From Paraspadella gotoi (taxonomy: Eukaryota > Chaetognatha), in NCBI GenBank assembly GCA_051294375.1, contig JBJCIZ010000282.1, positions 240,161-304,160 of the forward strand: 64,000 bases of DNA. Direction: 5' to 3'. The position numbers and the translations under genes were made by a program. Below the pieces are notes generated by a model that saw nothing but the letters and a program-made list of their open reading frames with translations, ran no database searches and had not been told where the DNA came from. Positions 47,056 through 59,808 of the stretch are shown piece after piece. Positions within the stretch are counted from its first letter, which is position 1. Each line of letters opens with the position of its first letter.

Positions 47056-47155
47056 NNNNNNNNNNNNNNNNNNNNNNNNNNNNNNNNNNNNNNNNNNNNN
47101 NNNNNNNNNNNNNNNNNNNNNNNNNNNNNNNNNNNNNNNNNNNNNNNNNNNNNNN
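47056..47155. other. 100-N scaffold gap
   Basis: Exactly 100 N, a conventional gap of unknown size. Sequence quality falls sharply on its right side. Confidence 0.97.
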
Positions 47156-47512
47156 TATGATACTAAGAGAGATTAGGAACAACTTAACTCATCCGTTAGA
47201 GTTTACGACATGCGTTTACGTATCACTCTCGCTCATCTATGCGTGGCGCGTCCAGTTTCCGGCGCGATTCACACTTCCGCAGCGGCATTTACGCGAGCGA
47301 GCACTCTCTCACCGCGCAATGTAATCGTCGACACTAGAGTAGCTTCTCCCATGCCAGCAAACGTGCCCTTCTAACGACTAATTCTATCTCGTTACTAATC
47401 TGTCCAGGCGTGATCCGATTTGCACCCTCCACCGCGCCGTGAGGTCTCCGGGGCACGACGTGAGTACTCATCGCAACCGGCATGCCGCCTTCTCGTACAT
47501 CCCTAACACACA
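47156..47512. other. Unassigned sequence next to the gap
   Basis: GC-richer than the left side, with no recognisable gene or repeat. Confidence 0.4.
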
Positions 47513-48103
47513 GGTTTAGGGCTTTAAGGGTTCGAGTTGGTAGTTAATTAATTAATCGGCTTTAGATTTTAGGCTTATATGTTAAATATACAATTTTAGG
47601 GTTAGGGGTATGGGTAGAGGTGTTGTTCGAGTTTGAGAATGGAGGTTCGCCGAAAGCTAATGGGTTAGGGTCTAGGGAAGGTACTAGGGCGAGGGACATA
47701 TAGAGATTAGGGGTTGAGGGACAGAGATGTGAGACGGGAGGTCCTGGGCCGGTGTTAGGTTAGGTAGTTGGAGAAGAGTTGGCCCGTTGGGTATAATAAT
47801 ATCAAAAAGGCGGTTACAGGAGGTTAGGGTTGAGGTACACGAGATGTAACGGGAGGGCCGAGCCTGGGTTAAAAGGCGTTAGTACGGGAGAGGTCATGGA
47901 GTTTGAAGCGAGGAGTGTCCTCGTTCTTAGGCGTTAGGGTGTAAGGGAGGGGGCCACGATTATTTGAGGAGTTGCAGTACTGAGATCTCGAAAGAGTCCG
48001 TTAGGGCTTAAGTCCGGTTTTGAGGCATGGAGATAGTAAGGAGGAGGCGCAAGACCGTCTCCGGGTTAGGGATTAGGGGAGGAAGGACAAAGGAGATTTG
48101 AGA
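47513..48103. repeat. Subtelomeric satellite, noisy copy, left of element 2
   Basis: Degenerate TTAGGG runs alternate with the module GAGGTACACGAGATGTAACG, a noisy form of the GAGGTACGGAGATGTACGG module of the first palindrome's right arm. Same orientation as that arm. Indel density is high enough to suggest uncorrected read sequence. Confidence 0.8.
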
Positions 48104-48657
48104 TGGGTACTTATAACACTGGGGCACCAACAAAAATAGTAATAGTAAGTATTAACCACGTAGGTATGTATAAATCCGGAGAAGTGGATTAAGTAGTATT
48201 ACCTTTCCTGAAGTTCCTCCCTCGTTAATCGTATAAATTAACTATAAAATTTATAGAATAGCATGCTTGATCACTCCTGAGAATTATGAAACGCCAGGCG
48301 AATCGTTCTAGTGGAGACCAGCAGTTGACGTCACGCATGCGTATCGAATCGAGTGTCGACGCCGAGTACTTCAGCCACCGGGAGTCTTTTGTTTGAAAAT
48401 AGAACCAAAAAACCTCGAATAATGAGATAATTCCCTCCATCTAAACGTCATCAATGTAGCCTTTGTGTGATATAGTTCTGACGGACACTAGGTTAGTCAT
48501 ATCTATACCAAAGATGGCCTCAGCCTGATTAGGCAGACTATTATTATTTAACGTTAATTGAAGACTTTTTGTTATAATTCTGGCTTAATTACGTTAGAAA
48601 TCGTTTATAGTCGCTGTCTAGCCTTGATACTGTGCCAGGGTTATCCGCCTTGCTACA
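48104..48657 (+). repeat. 5' LTR of element 2
   Basis: Shares with 55495-56025 the start (GTACTTATAACACTGGGGCA against GTACTTAATAACGCTGGCAC), a middle block (CATATCTA ... GGCCTCAGCCTGATTAG) and the end (GTGCCAGGGTTAT, GCCTTGCTACA). Pairwise identity is moderate with many indels. Confidence 0.75.
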
Positions 48658-48825
48658 AGTGGTGGAGCGCCGACGGTTTTACGGAGCAAGAGCCAACACT
48701 CCAGACGCTTTGCTTCTGACCATAAACATAATGTCATAAAATAAGTGACTGTGCTGTCTGCCTTAAAACTAAATCTTTAAGGACGCTTTATATTCATCAA
48801 AAATAGGCCTTTAAATAACTACCAT

Positions 48826-50900
48826 TGGCAAAACCTTGTCGAGCTCCCTCTCTCTCGCACTGCAGCCGGCTCTATTTTATTAATCACAGTCATCAGGACA
48901 ATACAACAAAGGAAAGAAGGAGCAGAGTCAAAGGTGAGTGCCCGACAACTAGGCCGTATACAGTGGACACAGAATTATTCCCCTCAGGTAGGCAAGACGT
49001 AAAGAAGATTTTAAGCCTTGAGAAAGGCGCCTTGCCCTGATCTCTGACCATCTATCTTGTTCTATGTCTACGCGTCCCAACCCAACGATTCTGGGCGGAC
49101 GTCTCTCCACTATCTTCAGACTCAACAGTATGCGCCTAGCGCCAACACAAAATTAACACGGTCCAAAGGGACTAGGATTAACGAAACACAGCGGCCGACC
49201 GATCTGCCGACGGCCGACGCCGCCTCAGTGAATTTTTCCCTGATCCCCACAGAACGCCATCATTGCGCGCGAAGAATGGCTATCAAGCGCCGCCGTCCCG
49301 ACCCCCAGAGCGTGACCTTATTCGCACGACTTGGACGGGCCACACCGCGCAGCGTCGATGCAAGGAATGTCTCTGATATAAAAGCCCAAACTGCCTGATA
49401 TTCGACCCAGACAAACGTGGAACTACTGGATCCAGCGAAAAATAGAGGCAGCCTAAACCACGGCGCGCGGGGACGACAACAGGCTCAAAGGAAAAATTCG
49501 CGAACATCATCGAGGATAAGTTCTCGGGCTGGATTTAATGCCCAAAAATGCTTTTCGTCTTCGGTGAAGTGCGAACCGAGCACCGCCTCGAGCATGGTAG
49601 AACGAACTGTCCTCAGTTCTATCTCACAGACCGAATATGGTCGCAGCATGGCTCCACTCTCAGCAGGCCGCGCTGCCACTCATCGACGGCACTTCTCGAC
49701 GTCGAAAATCGATCGCCCCTCCCAACTATATGGCTCGTCATGAATAGGAAAGACGGGGAGAAGTGTGAGCGTCCGATGACATCAATGAAAGAAGCTCCTG
49801 TTAAGAGATTACAGCCGCGGAAATTACAACGAAGCCTGGCGGAACGAGTCGAGACGGTCGAGTGCAAGAGACTAGCAAGCTCACTTCGGGCCGACACCGC
49901 CTACTTCGACCGTACTTGTACGAGTGCATTGAAGCGATGGCGTCATATGAGGCTGCTCCCATTAATAAGCCTATGCTTCAGCAATCAGCCCCTACTCAAT
50001 CAAACAACAGGCGATCTCGCCTCCCCGTCAATGGCAAGAAGAGACTGCCTTCTCTCGTATGACGTCAACGCCATAATACCGACAAACAATCATTCCAAAT
50101 TCAATCGCGTCAACAACCTAAGCCTTGCACACTCGTCGACGAGGCGAACCCCGACAGGGCACCGTCAGGACCAATCTACATCGCAGCAGAAGAGCTACTA
50201 CGCGTTGACATCTGTTTTCTAACCATAAAATAATGGCGACGCAGCCAAAATAAGAATGTTGAGCCTAGGTTGCTATAAGCAACAGGGCGGGAAAACTTGA
50301 AGGTCGCGGCGGGAAGGAGGTGAACGCCATCTAGCGCCGACCGAGCCACTGCATTCAAATTCTAAAGATTCTTTATTTCTTATTTGCGTTCACGCACGCC
50401 GCACAGACCTCAACTGCTCGTCGACGGCGAGCACCTTGACCTCGTGTCCTCAATACCCCACCAACGAAAAAGGAGAGGGAAAAATGGAGAATCGAACACG
50501 CAAAACTTAAAGCCGCCAACGGCTCCGCCCAATCGCCCTGCTTTGGATTATCGAGACGTTTAAGGTTCCATACTGGGAAAGGCGAGTTTTTCCCTTTCAC
50601 GGTAACCATAGCGGTGTAACTCACCCATACTCCGCTCAGATTTTCCTGGCCGAGCACTAATTTATGCTCCCACCACAGAGAATGGTATTTTTATCGACGC
50701 TGATTAAATTTTTAGTAAGCTATAAAAAAACCCGCCGCGCTTTCAAAAAAAAGCCCCCCGGCAAAAAAATTTAAAAAAACAAAACCCAATCCCCCGGAAT
50801 CAGAGTCATACTTTAGTTAAACATCAGGCGATGATCCATATTAGCAAGTTACTCGATACCTATCATAAACCCTTCTGTAACTTCCTTCATTTCAAAACAC
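48826..50900 (+). pseudogene. Gag and protease region of element 2 (poorly resolved)
   Basis: Several plus frames (49057-49398, 49417-49743, 49548-50222) overlap but none is continuous. LLNQTTGDLASPSM near 50000 resembles the 'll....lGD..PS.ll' helix of gypsy gag. A protease motif is not readable. Assigned mainly from position. Confidence 0.4.
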
Positions 50901-50939
50901 CCACTGAACGCAAAACATGGGGTAAAAACATTATATCCC

Positions 50940-52390
50940 AATGAAACTGGCCGGACCAGTCGACAAATCAAGAGCGCGGACGTTTAGACTCCAGAAGCTC
51001 GAAGTAGCCAAGAAGGAGCTCGACAAAGCCTGTGCGAACTCGGCATTCCGCCCGGCCGCTCGGCGGCCAAACAGCGAGTAGTGCGTACGCCGTTACTGGT
51101 CTGTCAAATAAACCGCTGAACGGACAGGGGTCACCATCATGATAAGGAGCGTTCTGTCGGCGCGATTTCGTCCGAAGATCAAATAACGCCGACGATCCGA
51201 CGACAAAAATATTCCGATAGTGCAAACGCTCAAACGCCGTTTCAAATCGCTAAACCTCAGCAGCAAAAAAGGTATTTAGCAAAATCGATTCTGCTAAAAG
51301 GTTATCACCGAAATACGCTGTCCGCTGAGGAAGATGTCGCCAAAAAGGCGTTATCAACCATTTGCCTCAAATGTACTTTCCCTGGCAAAAACGCGCATTT
51401 GGCCTCAAAAACGGTGGGTCAAGATTTTTCAGAGACTTAATGGAATGAGATTCTTGACGGCCTTCATTATGTCCTTTTGTATACATCGACGACATCACTC
51501 GTGGCGTCTGAGTACACACCGGACATGAAACTCATGCTTTCCGGCGAGGTTTTCGATCTCCACAGACAAACGGCCTCGTTGTTAAATTCGAAAAAAATGT
51601 GTCCTGCAGAATAAATCGAAACTCCGGGATTTTTTGGGATAGTCGCGTCGAACGCCAATGAAATCTCCCCTCTGCCCAATCAAGTCGGCCACCAATCAAC
51701 AGAGACGACATCCCACCGACATCTCATAAAAGAGTTGGCAGAGATTCCTAGGTGACTAAGTAAACTACATCACAGAACGTTTTTATTCCCAGATCCGCCA
51801 TTAATATTATATCCCCTCTTCAAAGCTGCTGAAAAATGCAAGATCACGCCCACCGTGTCTTAATAAATGGACCCCAGAGTGCCACATAACGGCGTTTGGA
51901 GACCCATAAAGGCGCGTTATCTAAAGCGACAATGCTGCCGGACATATCCTCGGCGCCAAAAAGGGAACGCCACATACTACGCTCTCAACCGTCCGACGCG
52001 GTCAAACACGGCGATAGCGCCGTGTCGACTTGAGCAACAGAGGGTCCTAGGAGGTTGGGAACGCTCTAGCCTTCTTTTTTCGGCGAAACTGGCAAAAACA
52101 ATCAAACAGGTTTGGCTCGTCCATTCAGAAATGCGGGAATTAACTGCACGCGTGGGCGAGCAGATCAGACACTTTCCGACCAATGATCGAAGGGAAGAAA
52201 AATTACTCTATTCACGCGACCAAACAAGTCATTAGTCCCCGTGCCAGCCTTTGAGCAAGAAAAATTCAGGGACCGCACACCGCTTGCCAAACATATCAAC
52301 ATTCGCTGGGCATAGCGGAGTATATCCTAACCCGATTATCCAATACTATGGGCCACGGCAAAGGCCAACTGTGGTCGCTGACTCTCCTCT
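50940..52390 (+). pseudogene. Reverse transcriptase and RNase H of element 2
   Basis: Across frames: RRLDSRKLEVAKKELDKAC (about 50965-51035), FSKIDLLKGYHR then LSAEDVAKKALST (about 51275-51360), GKNAHLASKTVGQDFSET (51385-51440) and YIDDI at about 51482 (catalytic Asp pair). RNase H is seen as RVLGGWERSSLLFSAKLAKT (about 52040-52100) and RQRPTVVADSPLSRP (about 52350-52395), the latter matching 'dNvvADaLSRp'. Confidence 0.75.
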
Positions 52391-52559
52391 CTCCCGTCCC
52401 AAAACGTCGAAACGAATCCTGAATGGCTCATTCCATTCATCTTCTTCCTCCGCCCCCACCCTATCCCCCTCTCCCCAAACCTCTTTTCCCTACTTTTCTC
52501 TGCCCCATTCCTTCTCACCGCTCGCCATAGTGGGCGACCATCGACAAGGATCCTGCCCA

Positions 52560-53660
52560 CGGAGAAACGGAAAACTTCAATGCAATTGCCTTCTCAAATT
52601 CTACAACATGGGTCAACCTCGAAAAAATGGCCGTCAATCAACAAACCTCTTCGACGCTGGATTATCGACTGCAGTCAAAGCGACGCCACTCTCGAAAGCC
52701 CTTCGATTGCCACAAAATCCCCATCGGCGGACTTCAATCACAGTCCGAGACGTCAGTAACGGCCCTCCACGTCCGCTTCGTTCCCGTTCTCTGCTGGCGT
52801 CGACAAGTTTTCGGACCATAGTCCACAAATCTCTGGCGCAACCCCTGGAGTTGAGCGAACTCGCCAATACAGTAGCCGAGAAAATTCGTTTCTGGCCACT
52901 CTGGAAATCGAGATTACACGACAGAGGTGATCGAGAGTGGGCTCGAGAGTGGCTTCAAGCATTGTCATGCGAGCCAAGTAACAAACGTCACAGTACCGCG
53001 AGATCGGGACCTTTGAGTTGCCAAGACAAGAGCTTCCAATCAACATCCACATCGATATAGTAACTCTCGCCTCACGTTCAAACCGGAATATAATTACGTC
53101 CTAGCAAGCAAGTCACAGATTCACTCGTGGCCGATCGGCAAGTCCCATAATCAAGGACAATTGCCGCCAAAACCGTCGCCTGGACCAGATGGGTCAACCT
53201 TTCGTACCATGGCTGGGAATAGCCGCTAGTTGATCGGTCGGTCCAGGGTTTCAGCGACTGTGACTACAGATCGAGGATCTCAAAATTTTGTTTTCATCCA
53301 AATCCTGGATAACACAAACGCTTCTAGACTCAAATGTATGTTATATTTCTTGTTCTATCGCACATTTACTAGACGACGAGACAGACGAGCGGTTGTGCGA
53401 CGAGATGAATTAGACATGGGCCCGAGGTCGAATGGACTTTCTGTCGATGAAGGATTCAAGATTCTCGCGCAGGCCTTAAAGGAGTGCTTTCTAGATCGCT
53501 CTTCGAGGCTCCAGATCAGCAAAAGTTGCGGTGAGTTTGATATCTCGGCATAGGACTCCCCTGGCAGAGACCCTTCGCTCTGCTTGCAGAGTCCGCATAG
53601 CTCTAAAACGCAGGACTGTATCGGCGCATTCCCCCTGAGGCACGATTAGTCTGTGACAGA
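52560..53660 (+). pseudogene. Integrase of element 2
   Basis: Around 53110-53290 the frames give RFTRG, SPIIKDN, FVPWLGI and TTDRGSQ, the gypsy integrase core 'DRFtRWpeAiPi.d.ta.tva......fg.P..i.tDrGsQF'. Near 53415-53480 GPRSNGLSVDEGFKILAQAL corresponds to 'hpqaNG.vER.Hr.lK.al', and SPLAETLRSACRVRIALK to 'W...LplvLlgiRta.k'. Badly broken by indels. Confidence 0.7.
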
Positions 53661-55494
53661 CTGCGAGAGACCCATGTAAGCGAAGTCCGCGGAGACCGCT
53701 TCGAGTCCAGGTACCAGGAACCGGAGCTGGACTTGGACCTAGCAGGAGCAGTTCAACACACGTGTCGACAGGAGCACATCAGTACCAATGTTGCCGTTTC
53801 GAAAGTCGGCTCGTACTGACAGGGCCAGTGGCCTAGCCGACGTGCGGACTCTTTGACAACCGCTCGAGGGATACCATCAGTTGCCTAGACAGCTACTCTG
53901 GACCCACGCCTCCAGCACGGGTATTCGCATGTTGACTCTGCGGAAGAGGTCGCGTCCAATGTACACCTCTCAGGCGGCCAGTATAATGGCGGATCCAGTC
54001 TAGATAAGACTTGTCGAGGCCCGTACCAGCGAATCCGTAGTCGCGAGAACGAAATTAACATTCAAAATTACAAAAATCGCCCTCGCTCGCGTCTTGAGGG
54101 CCAATTGAAAATGTCTCAATCTCAGTCGGCCTCTAAGACGGCCTTCGCAAGGGCGGACGACGTACGCCAGACGATGCGAGTAAGCGCGAGTCCTACGCAG
54201 CGAACCTCCCTCGGCCTCGCCTGCGTCTCCTCGCTCCTCCAGCGCGATGCGGCGCCATTGCAGGAAAGGGAAGCGTGATGTTGGGTGTGTATTCAGGATG
54301 CGGGACGAGTGGTGTCACCCCGGCATAAAGAACTAGTCGGAGTTCCGCTCTCCGCCAGGCATGTCTCCAGTACTCGATCGTCGCGCTCAATCGAGATTTG
54401 TCGCGCACACTCGAAGGTAGATTCGCATAATTATTCCCTGGGCCGTGCGGCGCTCATCGTAGATGGTCAACGAACGTTCTATCCATCCTCCTCCTCCTAC
54501 TGCGCTCCCTCTCTCAACCGGAAACTCTGCCCCCTTCAGAGCCCACCCACGCCCAGTACCGACCCATAATCTCTTTCTCTTCTTCTGATTTTCCCCCTCT
54601 AAAATGCGAATAAACAATTCAAGGAAATGTAAATCAAGAATAAACAATCGAGAAGAACACAACACGAAGCGAACGAGCAAAACCGAAGCAATTCTGAGGC
54701 CAACGACGCCGCGATGCGAAACTCCCTTCGACTCCCGCCCAGCTCGTCCGCTGCATGTATTCTCAGCGACCAACTCCAGAGAATTTCTCAATAAATACGA
54801 TGCAGCGTCACGGATCCCATCCTCCGAGCGTCAATACTCGAATCGACGCTCATACCGCGCACGTACTGGTACCGCCACGTCACTTGCAACAAATCGAAGG
54901 AGCGAGGAAAATTCGAACCATCCAATAAACTTTAGAACGGGTTCAGTCATGTTACAATACTTCATCTATTCAACGCCGCACCTTCTCCAGACAAAACTGT
55001 ATTTTCAAAACTTTGGTAAGTTTTACAGAGTTCATGATATTTTTATAAATCGTTACTAATTTCATTACATTAAATGCCGTTAGAGCCTGAAATTGCCGTT
55101 ATTAAATCTGGCTTACCTGTAATATTCATGCAACACCAAGGTTAAGCGATTCCAATTCGTTATTATTACCGGATCCGGTTACTGGTGGCCATCACCCAGA
55201 TCGTTAATATTTACAAAATCCACACAAGTCAAATCTACATAACGTCCAATAGTTACGCTTTCAAAAGGTTGTACTCGATAATCCTCACATAATTATTTTT
55301 ACTCCTCAGTTTTTGAATTTTTTACTCCGTTTTAACACCCTCAGTGTTATTTTCCTCATTTGTTAAGAAGTCAAGGCTTCCCTGACAAATACTTTTCTAA
55401 GCTATCGAAAACGCTAGATAGCGTATTTTTTAATTTAGCCAACAAAAGACACACGGCGAAAAATATTTTCCCCTGGTATTTTATCTGGGGGGCG
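53661..55494. other. 3' untranslated part of element 2
   Basis: No conserved domain is readable after the integrase. Plus frames 54285-54569 and 54604-55059 and minus frame 54387-54791 have no known motif. The stretch from 55060 is AT-rich and ends at the polypurine-like tract. Confidence 0.4.
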
Positions 55495-56025
55495 TGTAGT
55501 ACTTAATAACGCTGGCACCAAAAAATAGTAATTAAATTATTACCTTAGTAAAACCTGAATTGGAGGTTTGAGGTAAGTATTACCGGTCTGTTCTAATGGG
55601 TGAGTCTCCATCGTCTATCTTGATAAATTAAATATAAAGTGTTGTTATACAATAGGCAGAATGTATGCGATACAGTGAGGATTCAAAAACCAGCGATCTT
55701 TCTGAGCCACATGTCCGCCCCTATCGATGCCCATTTAGCCACGAGGCTCTTTTTGTCGGAAATAATGACCAGAAATCTTCGACGCAGGAGATAAGTATGC
55801 GACTATTTGCTCCAGTCAACTGCTATTTAGACATTTGGTGCATGATATGAGGTTCTGAGACGGAGACACCTTATCGTGCATATCTAATGCGCAAGGTATG
55901 GCTCAGCGCCTTGATTAGCCTAGAACTATTGAGTTTAGTTAAGCAGTTATTGGAATCGACTTGTTGGTTCATAATTTAAATTGTTCCTGTTCCTATCGTG
56001 TGCCAGGGTTATATGCCTTCCTACA
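55495..56025 (+). repeat. 3' LTR of element 2
   Basis: Starts TGTAGTACTTAATAACG and ends GCCTTCCTACA, matching the ends of the 5' LTR. Satellite begins with GGGCCCGTGATTGATGCATC directly after it. Confidence 0.75.
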
Positions 56026-56285
56026 GGGCCCGTGATTGATGCATCGGAAGGCCCCGTAAGGGTTAGGGTTGAGGCATGGAGATGTACGGGAGGCGCCAGA
56101 CCCGGGTTAGGGTTAGGGGAGAGGCAAAGAGTTGAATGGAAGGCCCCCGGTTTAGGTTAGGGTTGGGGGAGGGGGCCCGTTTAGTTGATGTGTTTGAAGG
56201 CGGTTAGGGTTTTAAATGGGAGGTCTGGTTTAGGGTTAGGGTTGAGAGAGGAGCCGTGGTGAATGTGTACATTAAAAGGCGGAAC
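56026..56285. repeat. Subtelomeric satellite, right of element 2
   Basis: GGGCCCGTGATTGATGCATC, GAGGCATGGAGATGTACGGG and TTAGGGTTAGGG modules match the right arm of the first palindrome (about 20440-20580) in the same orientation. Confidence 0.85.
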
Positions 56286-56752
56286 AGAATTGACGGCTAA
56301 TGAGATGGATAGGCCAGTCTATCAAATACATAGTTTTGGTGTGTGCAAATAGTTTAATGCTTCGATGAGAAACAAAAGATTTTTATAAAATATATCTAAT
56401 CTGTGTGAGCAGGCGCAACTCATTTTATTTATCGAGTTTGTTACGTGTCCGTAAATTTCTCTGATTTCTCGTTCTGCTGAGTTGGCAGAAATAGGTTCAA
56501 CGTGACTTTGGCTTCTATAGAAAAATTAAAGCACATAGCGAATAGGTTAGGGTTGCTCACTAAAATTTGAAATTAATTCAAATTTTTTTAAAATATTTTT
56601 TTTATTTGAATACATAACAATTTTAAAAACTGTATAGATAAAGCATGACATAAACTTTAAAAAGATTAAGGCAAACAAATAAATGAGTTAAGATTTAAGA
56701 CAATGAAATTACAAACAAAATGAATTTTCGTCACAAACAAAAAATTAAACGT
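56286..56752. other. Spacer downstream of gene B
   Basis: AT-rich, with no gene seen. It should contain the 3' UTR of gene B, which runs on the minus strand. Confidence 0.4.
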
Positions 56753-59700
56753 TTAAACGTTTCCAAGCAGCCCCGCGAAATCTCTCTTTGTTTCAGCCTT
56801 GGGAAGTGATTCCCTCGATTCCATTCGTGCGCGCAAATAATTGTTTCTTTCATTATGGCCAGCAATTTTACCACAAACATCCGTCAAATCGCGAATCATT
56901 CGCTCGACAGATTGGGTGTGAGACGGAAAATGCGGAATATTCAATTTGTTCAGAATCAAATCCTGCAGATCGGAGATTGTGAGGTCGCAGGTGAGGACTG
57001 GTTCGTAAATTGTTATCGAATCCCAATCAATTAGTTCGGCAATAGTTTCCGCCTTGGAGGTGAGAAGGGGAGGAACAAACTTTTCTGACCGATTTATCCC
57101 GGAATCATTCCCTTGACGGGAGAGCAATGATTTTTTCCGACGGCAAATGCGCGAAGATCGGGATTGTCGTCGCAGAGCAAACTGACGAGGAGGTTTTCCG
57201 GGTGAGCGTTCCAAGACTTAATATAGGGGAAACGATATCTCTGGTTGACTGAGGAAGTAGACGGAAGACGTTGTATTTGGAATAGGGTGTGATTTGCAGC
57301 ATCGGCAATATGCGGGCGAGATTTAATTGAGAACCAAGAAGCAGCATAATTTGTAAGTGAATAAAAAACTAATTTGTAGAGATTGGCTTTAATCTTTCCT
57401 TAAAAGGGTGTTTCGAGAGATAAAGCCGGCCCAAACGGCAAGCCAAAGTCAACACCAGCGTGAATGCGAGATCGGGCCAGGCTTCAGATTTTTAATTTGA
57501 GGTTCAATTGTTCCCGCTTTGAATAGATTTAGCGACGAAGGTAGAGATATTTTTTGGTCGGAAGATAAATCCGAAAGTATCTCTTCTTTCAACAGAAAAA
57601 TTTCAGGACCATTAGAAATTGGAACGAATTTTTCATTCCAATCCAGAGGTTTATACGGTAGGCAAAGCTTTTCCAATTGGTCCTTTGAAAGAATTATTGC
57701 CTGTAGTTGGGCCATCAATAGCTTGAAAAAGGTGGCGCAGACCAAGTTCATTGGTGGTGTAAGCTGCAGATGGCCCAATGAACTTTTTTCCTGGCGATGG
57801 TCCTCGATCTTTTTCACAATCCCGCCAATTGGACCGGTATTGACGGCGGTAGAATCAACGCCGACGACTTTTAAATCCTTTGTGAGGTTATACTCATCAA
57901 GGAATCGCAGGATTGCGTCGGATGTTGGTCCAGCAGCTTTTCCCGTAGGCGTTACATGAGTGAGAAACTTCCCATCTGGCTGAGACACCAAAACGATATG
58001 CTCCTTTTTTTCTTTTTTCTGACGACGCACACGTTTTCTTCTACCACCTCCAATGTCTCAATTTCCTTTCCGTCGAAATAAACGCCCTCCACCAAGTCTT
58101 GCCTTTAATCTTTGTTCTTCTTTCACGCTGCAGTTTTTGGCGAACTTTTTTCTTTTCACGACGAATACGCTCACGATCGATGACACATGAGAGGTCGTCG
58201 GAAGTGACGATGGCCAAAGTCGAATGAGGAACGGCGGTGGCGATCGCTGCGGTTAAACGATCCGACGCTCCCCATCGCATCGCCTCACGCGCCGTCGTCG
58301 GGTAGAGGAGGGATTCGATACGAGTCCTCTGAAAAGGGTTTATTAATTAATGATAATGCTTGATGTTATGCTTAATTTGTCAGTTATAAAAGTTAGACTA
58401 CTATTTTAATCTAAAAACACGATAAGTATTACAATCACTAAAATTACATATTCATGCAAGGTCATTCTATAAAACTACAAAGACTATTATTTAAAACTAC
58501 TTCACACTTGAAATGGATTTATTGAAATAATACCTTTGTTTAAAAGGTTTAACGGATCCAGCTGTTAAAAATGCTTAAAAGTTGAAGTACAGAAGTATTA
58601 ACATTTTTTCTTTATAAGATTTTTTACCCTTTGAGATTAAATTCTATTTCATCCCGCGTTGAAGGTTCTTCTTCAATCAAGATTTCGCTGAGTTGCTCTT
58701 GACGCCAGATTTTGTCCTCCTCCCTTGTCCTCTCAATAACTTTGGCGGAATGGTTTTCTTTTAAAAACTCTTCACGCGAGCCTACAAAATAAAGCAAATG
58801 GCGGATAAAAAATAATCATACTTAGTAATAATAAAAATAAAAAGTTCTAATTTTTAATGATTAAAAGGCAGAAGTTTTTTTAAATGTTTACAAATAAATA
58901 ATTATTAATCTTCAAATACAGACATGTTTCGGCTTTAGTACAAAAGTAATAAAGCTGAAAATATATCCGTGTTTGAAAATTAAAAATTCGTTATTTATAA
59001 ACATTTTAAAGGAACCTCAGACTATCAATATCAAACGCGATGAAAAAGAAAGAAAATATACAATGTCTAAAATTTATTGAAATATATCTGAGAGATTAAG
59101 GTAAGTAAAACGTTAACAATGTAAAAAGCAGAGAGAATGACTGAAATTTAAAAAAAAAAATACTTATTTAAGAAGTTACCTTTCGCGCCTCGATTTTTTT
59201 CAGTTTTTTGCTCGTTGGAATGTCAATTCGACCAATTTGCAGACGGGGGAGATGAGAATGGCGATGACGTTGCGCAAAAATAAATTCGCGCTCGGCAAGT
59301 GGAATCTTATCGTGAAGGGCGCAGTTGCAGTCCACGTGAACGTTGTCTTCCCCATCTCTTTCCATCGGACATTGGCAAATTAAAACCTCGAAAACTTGAT
59401 CGAGTTTTGAGACAAAATATTTTTGTTTGGAATCCAGAGAACTACTTCGTTGGTAGTATCTCTGCTTCTCGCGAGCTCGCTTTACTTTTATCGCGATTGA
59501 GAAAGTGTTGAAGAGAGCAAGCGATGTACTTGCTCGACCGTAAACATGGACGATCTCTTTCGCGACGTCTTCAAAAAGGCAAAAATCGACAGATCGACCC
59601 TTCTCCTGTAACCATTGATGCTTTGGGTTAAAAATATGTAATTAAACATTGAAATAAAAAATATTTTAACCTGGAGTAATGATACATAAGCCAAAACGTC

Positions 59701-59808
59701 GCGTAAAGTTGGCAAATCGGAAAGCGGCAAAGTCTTCGATGGGCCAATAAGCGAACTTGAGCCGCTTCGTGAATTTGGACGTTTTTTACTGTTTTTAATT
59801 TTGGGCAT
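56753..59808 (-). CDS. Four-exon gene of the same family as copy A (copy B)
   Basis: Exons on the minus strand: 59808-59671 (MPKIKNSKKRPNSRSGSS, LPTLRDVLAYVSLLQ), 59605-59180 (SVDFCLFEDVAKEIVHVYG, SKLDQVFEVLICQC, HVDCNCALHDKIPLAEREF, LQIGRIDIP), 58781-58628 (acidic, REEFLKENHSAKVI) and 58328-56753. Splice sites are GT-AG, and the acceptor of exon 4 continues phase 1 as in copy A. Exon 4 has AREAMRWGASDRLTAAIATA, VGVDSTAVNTGPIGGIV, CNLF-free equivalents of the HTNEL motif, KNLKPGPISHSRW and HTQSVERMI, ending LLGNV. Unlike copy A, there is no intron before the DST motif. Exon 4 is broken by indels near 58040, 57450-57340 and 57210-57110; copy C reads straight through the same places, so these are probably errors. 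Total about 760 residues. Function unknown. Confidence 0.75.
58882..59007. repeat. MITE-like hairpin in an intron of gene B
   Basis: Arms of about 52 bp starting AAATGTTTACAAATAAATAA and mirrored by TTATTTATAAACATTT meet at a short loop near TACAAAAGTA. The inner arm ACATGTTTCGGCTTTA resembles the ACATGTTTCGACT arm of the hammerhead-like hairpin at 41091, so the two may be related. Confidence 0.7.

Larger units (their letters stand above)
48104..56025 (+). mobile_element. Ty3/gypsy retrotransposon (element 2) in subtelomeric satellite
   Basis: LTR-like ends at 48104-48657 and 55495-56025 flank a plus-strand internal region with gypsy RT, RNase H and integrase in that order. The 5' LTR ends GCTACA followed by AGTGGTGGAGCGCCGACG, a PBS-like sequence. 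A CTGGGGGGCG polypurine-type tract precedes the 3' LTR start TGTAGTACTTAATAACG. Satellite lies on both sides, so the element landed in a subtelomeric array. No clear target duplication is visible. Domains are scattered over all three frames, indicating extreme indel noise. Confidence 0.8.

Noticed and set aside
49283-49897. Minus-strand ORFs opposite the gag region of element 2
   Set aside because: The pol domains of the element are on the plus strand and these frames show no motif; they are shadows.
59488-59808. Single 106-codon ORF upstream of gene B
   Set aside because: The middle part (VKIFFISMFNYIF...) is an intron with GT-AG ends. Splicing restores the family sequence (LLQ|EKGRSVDF), so this is exon 1, an intron and part of exon 2.
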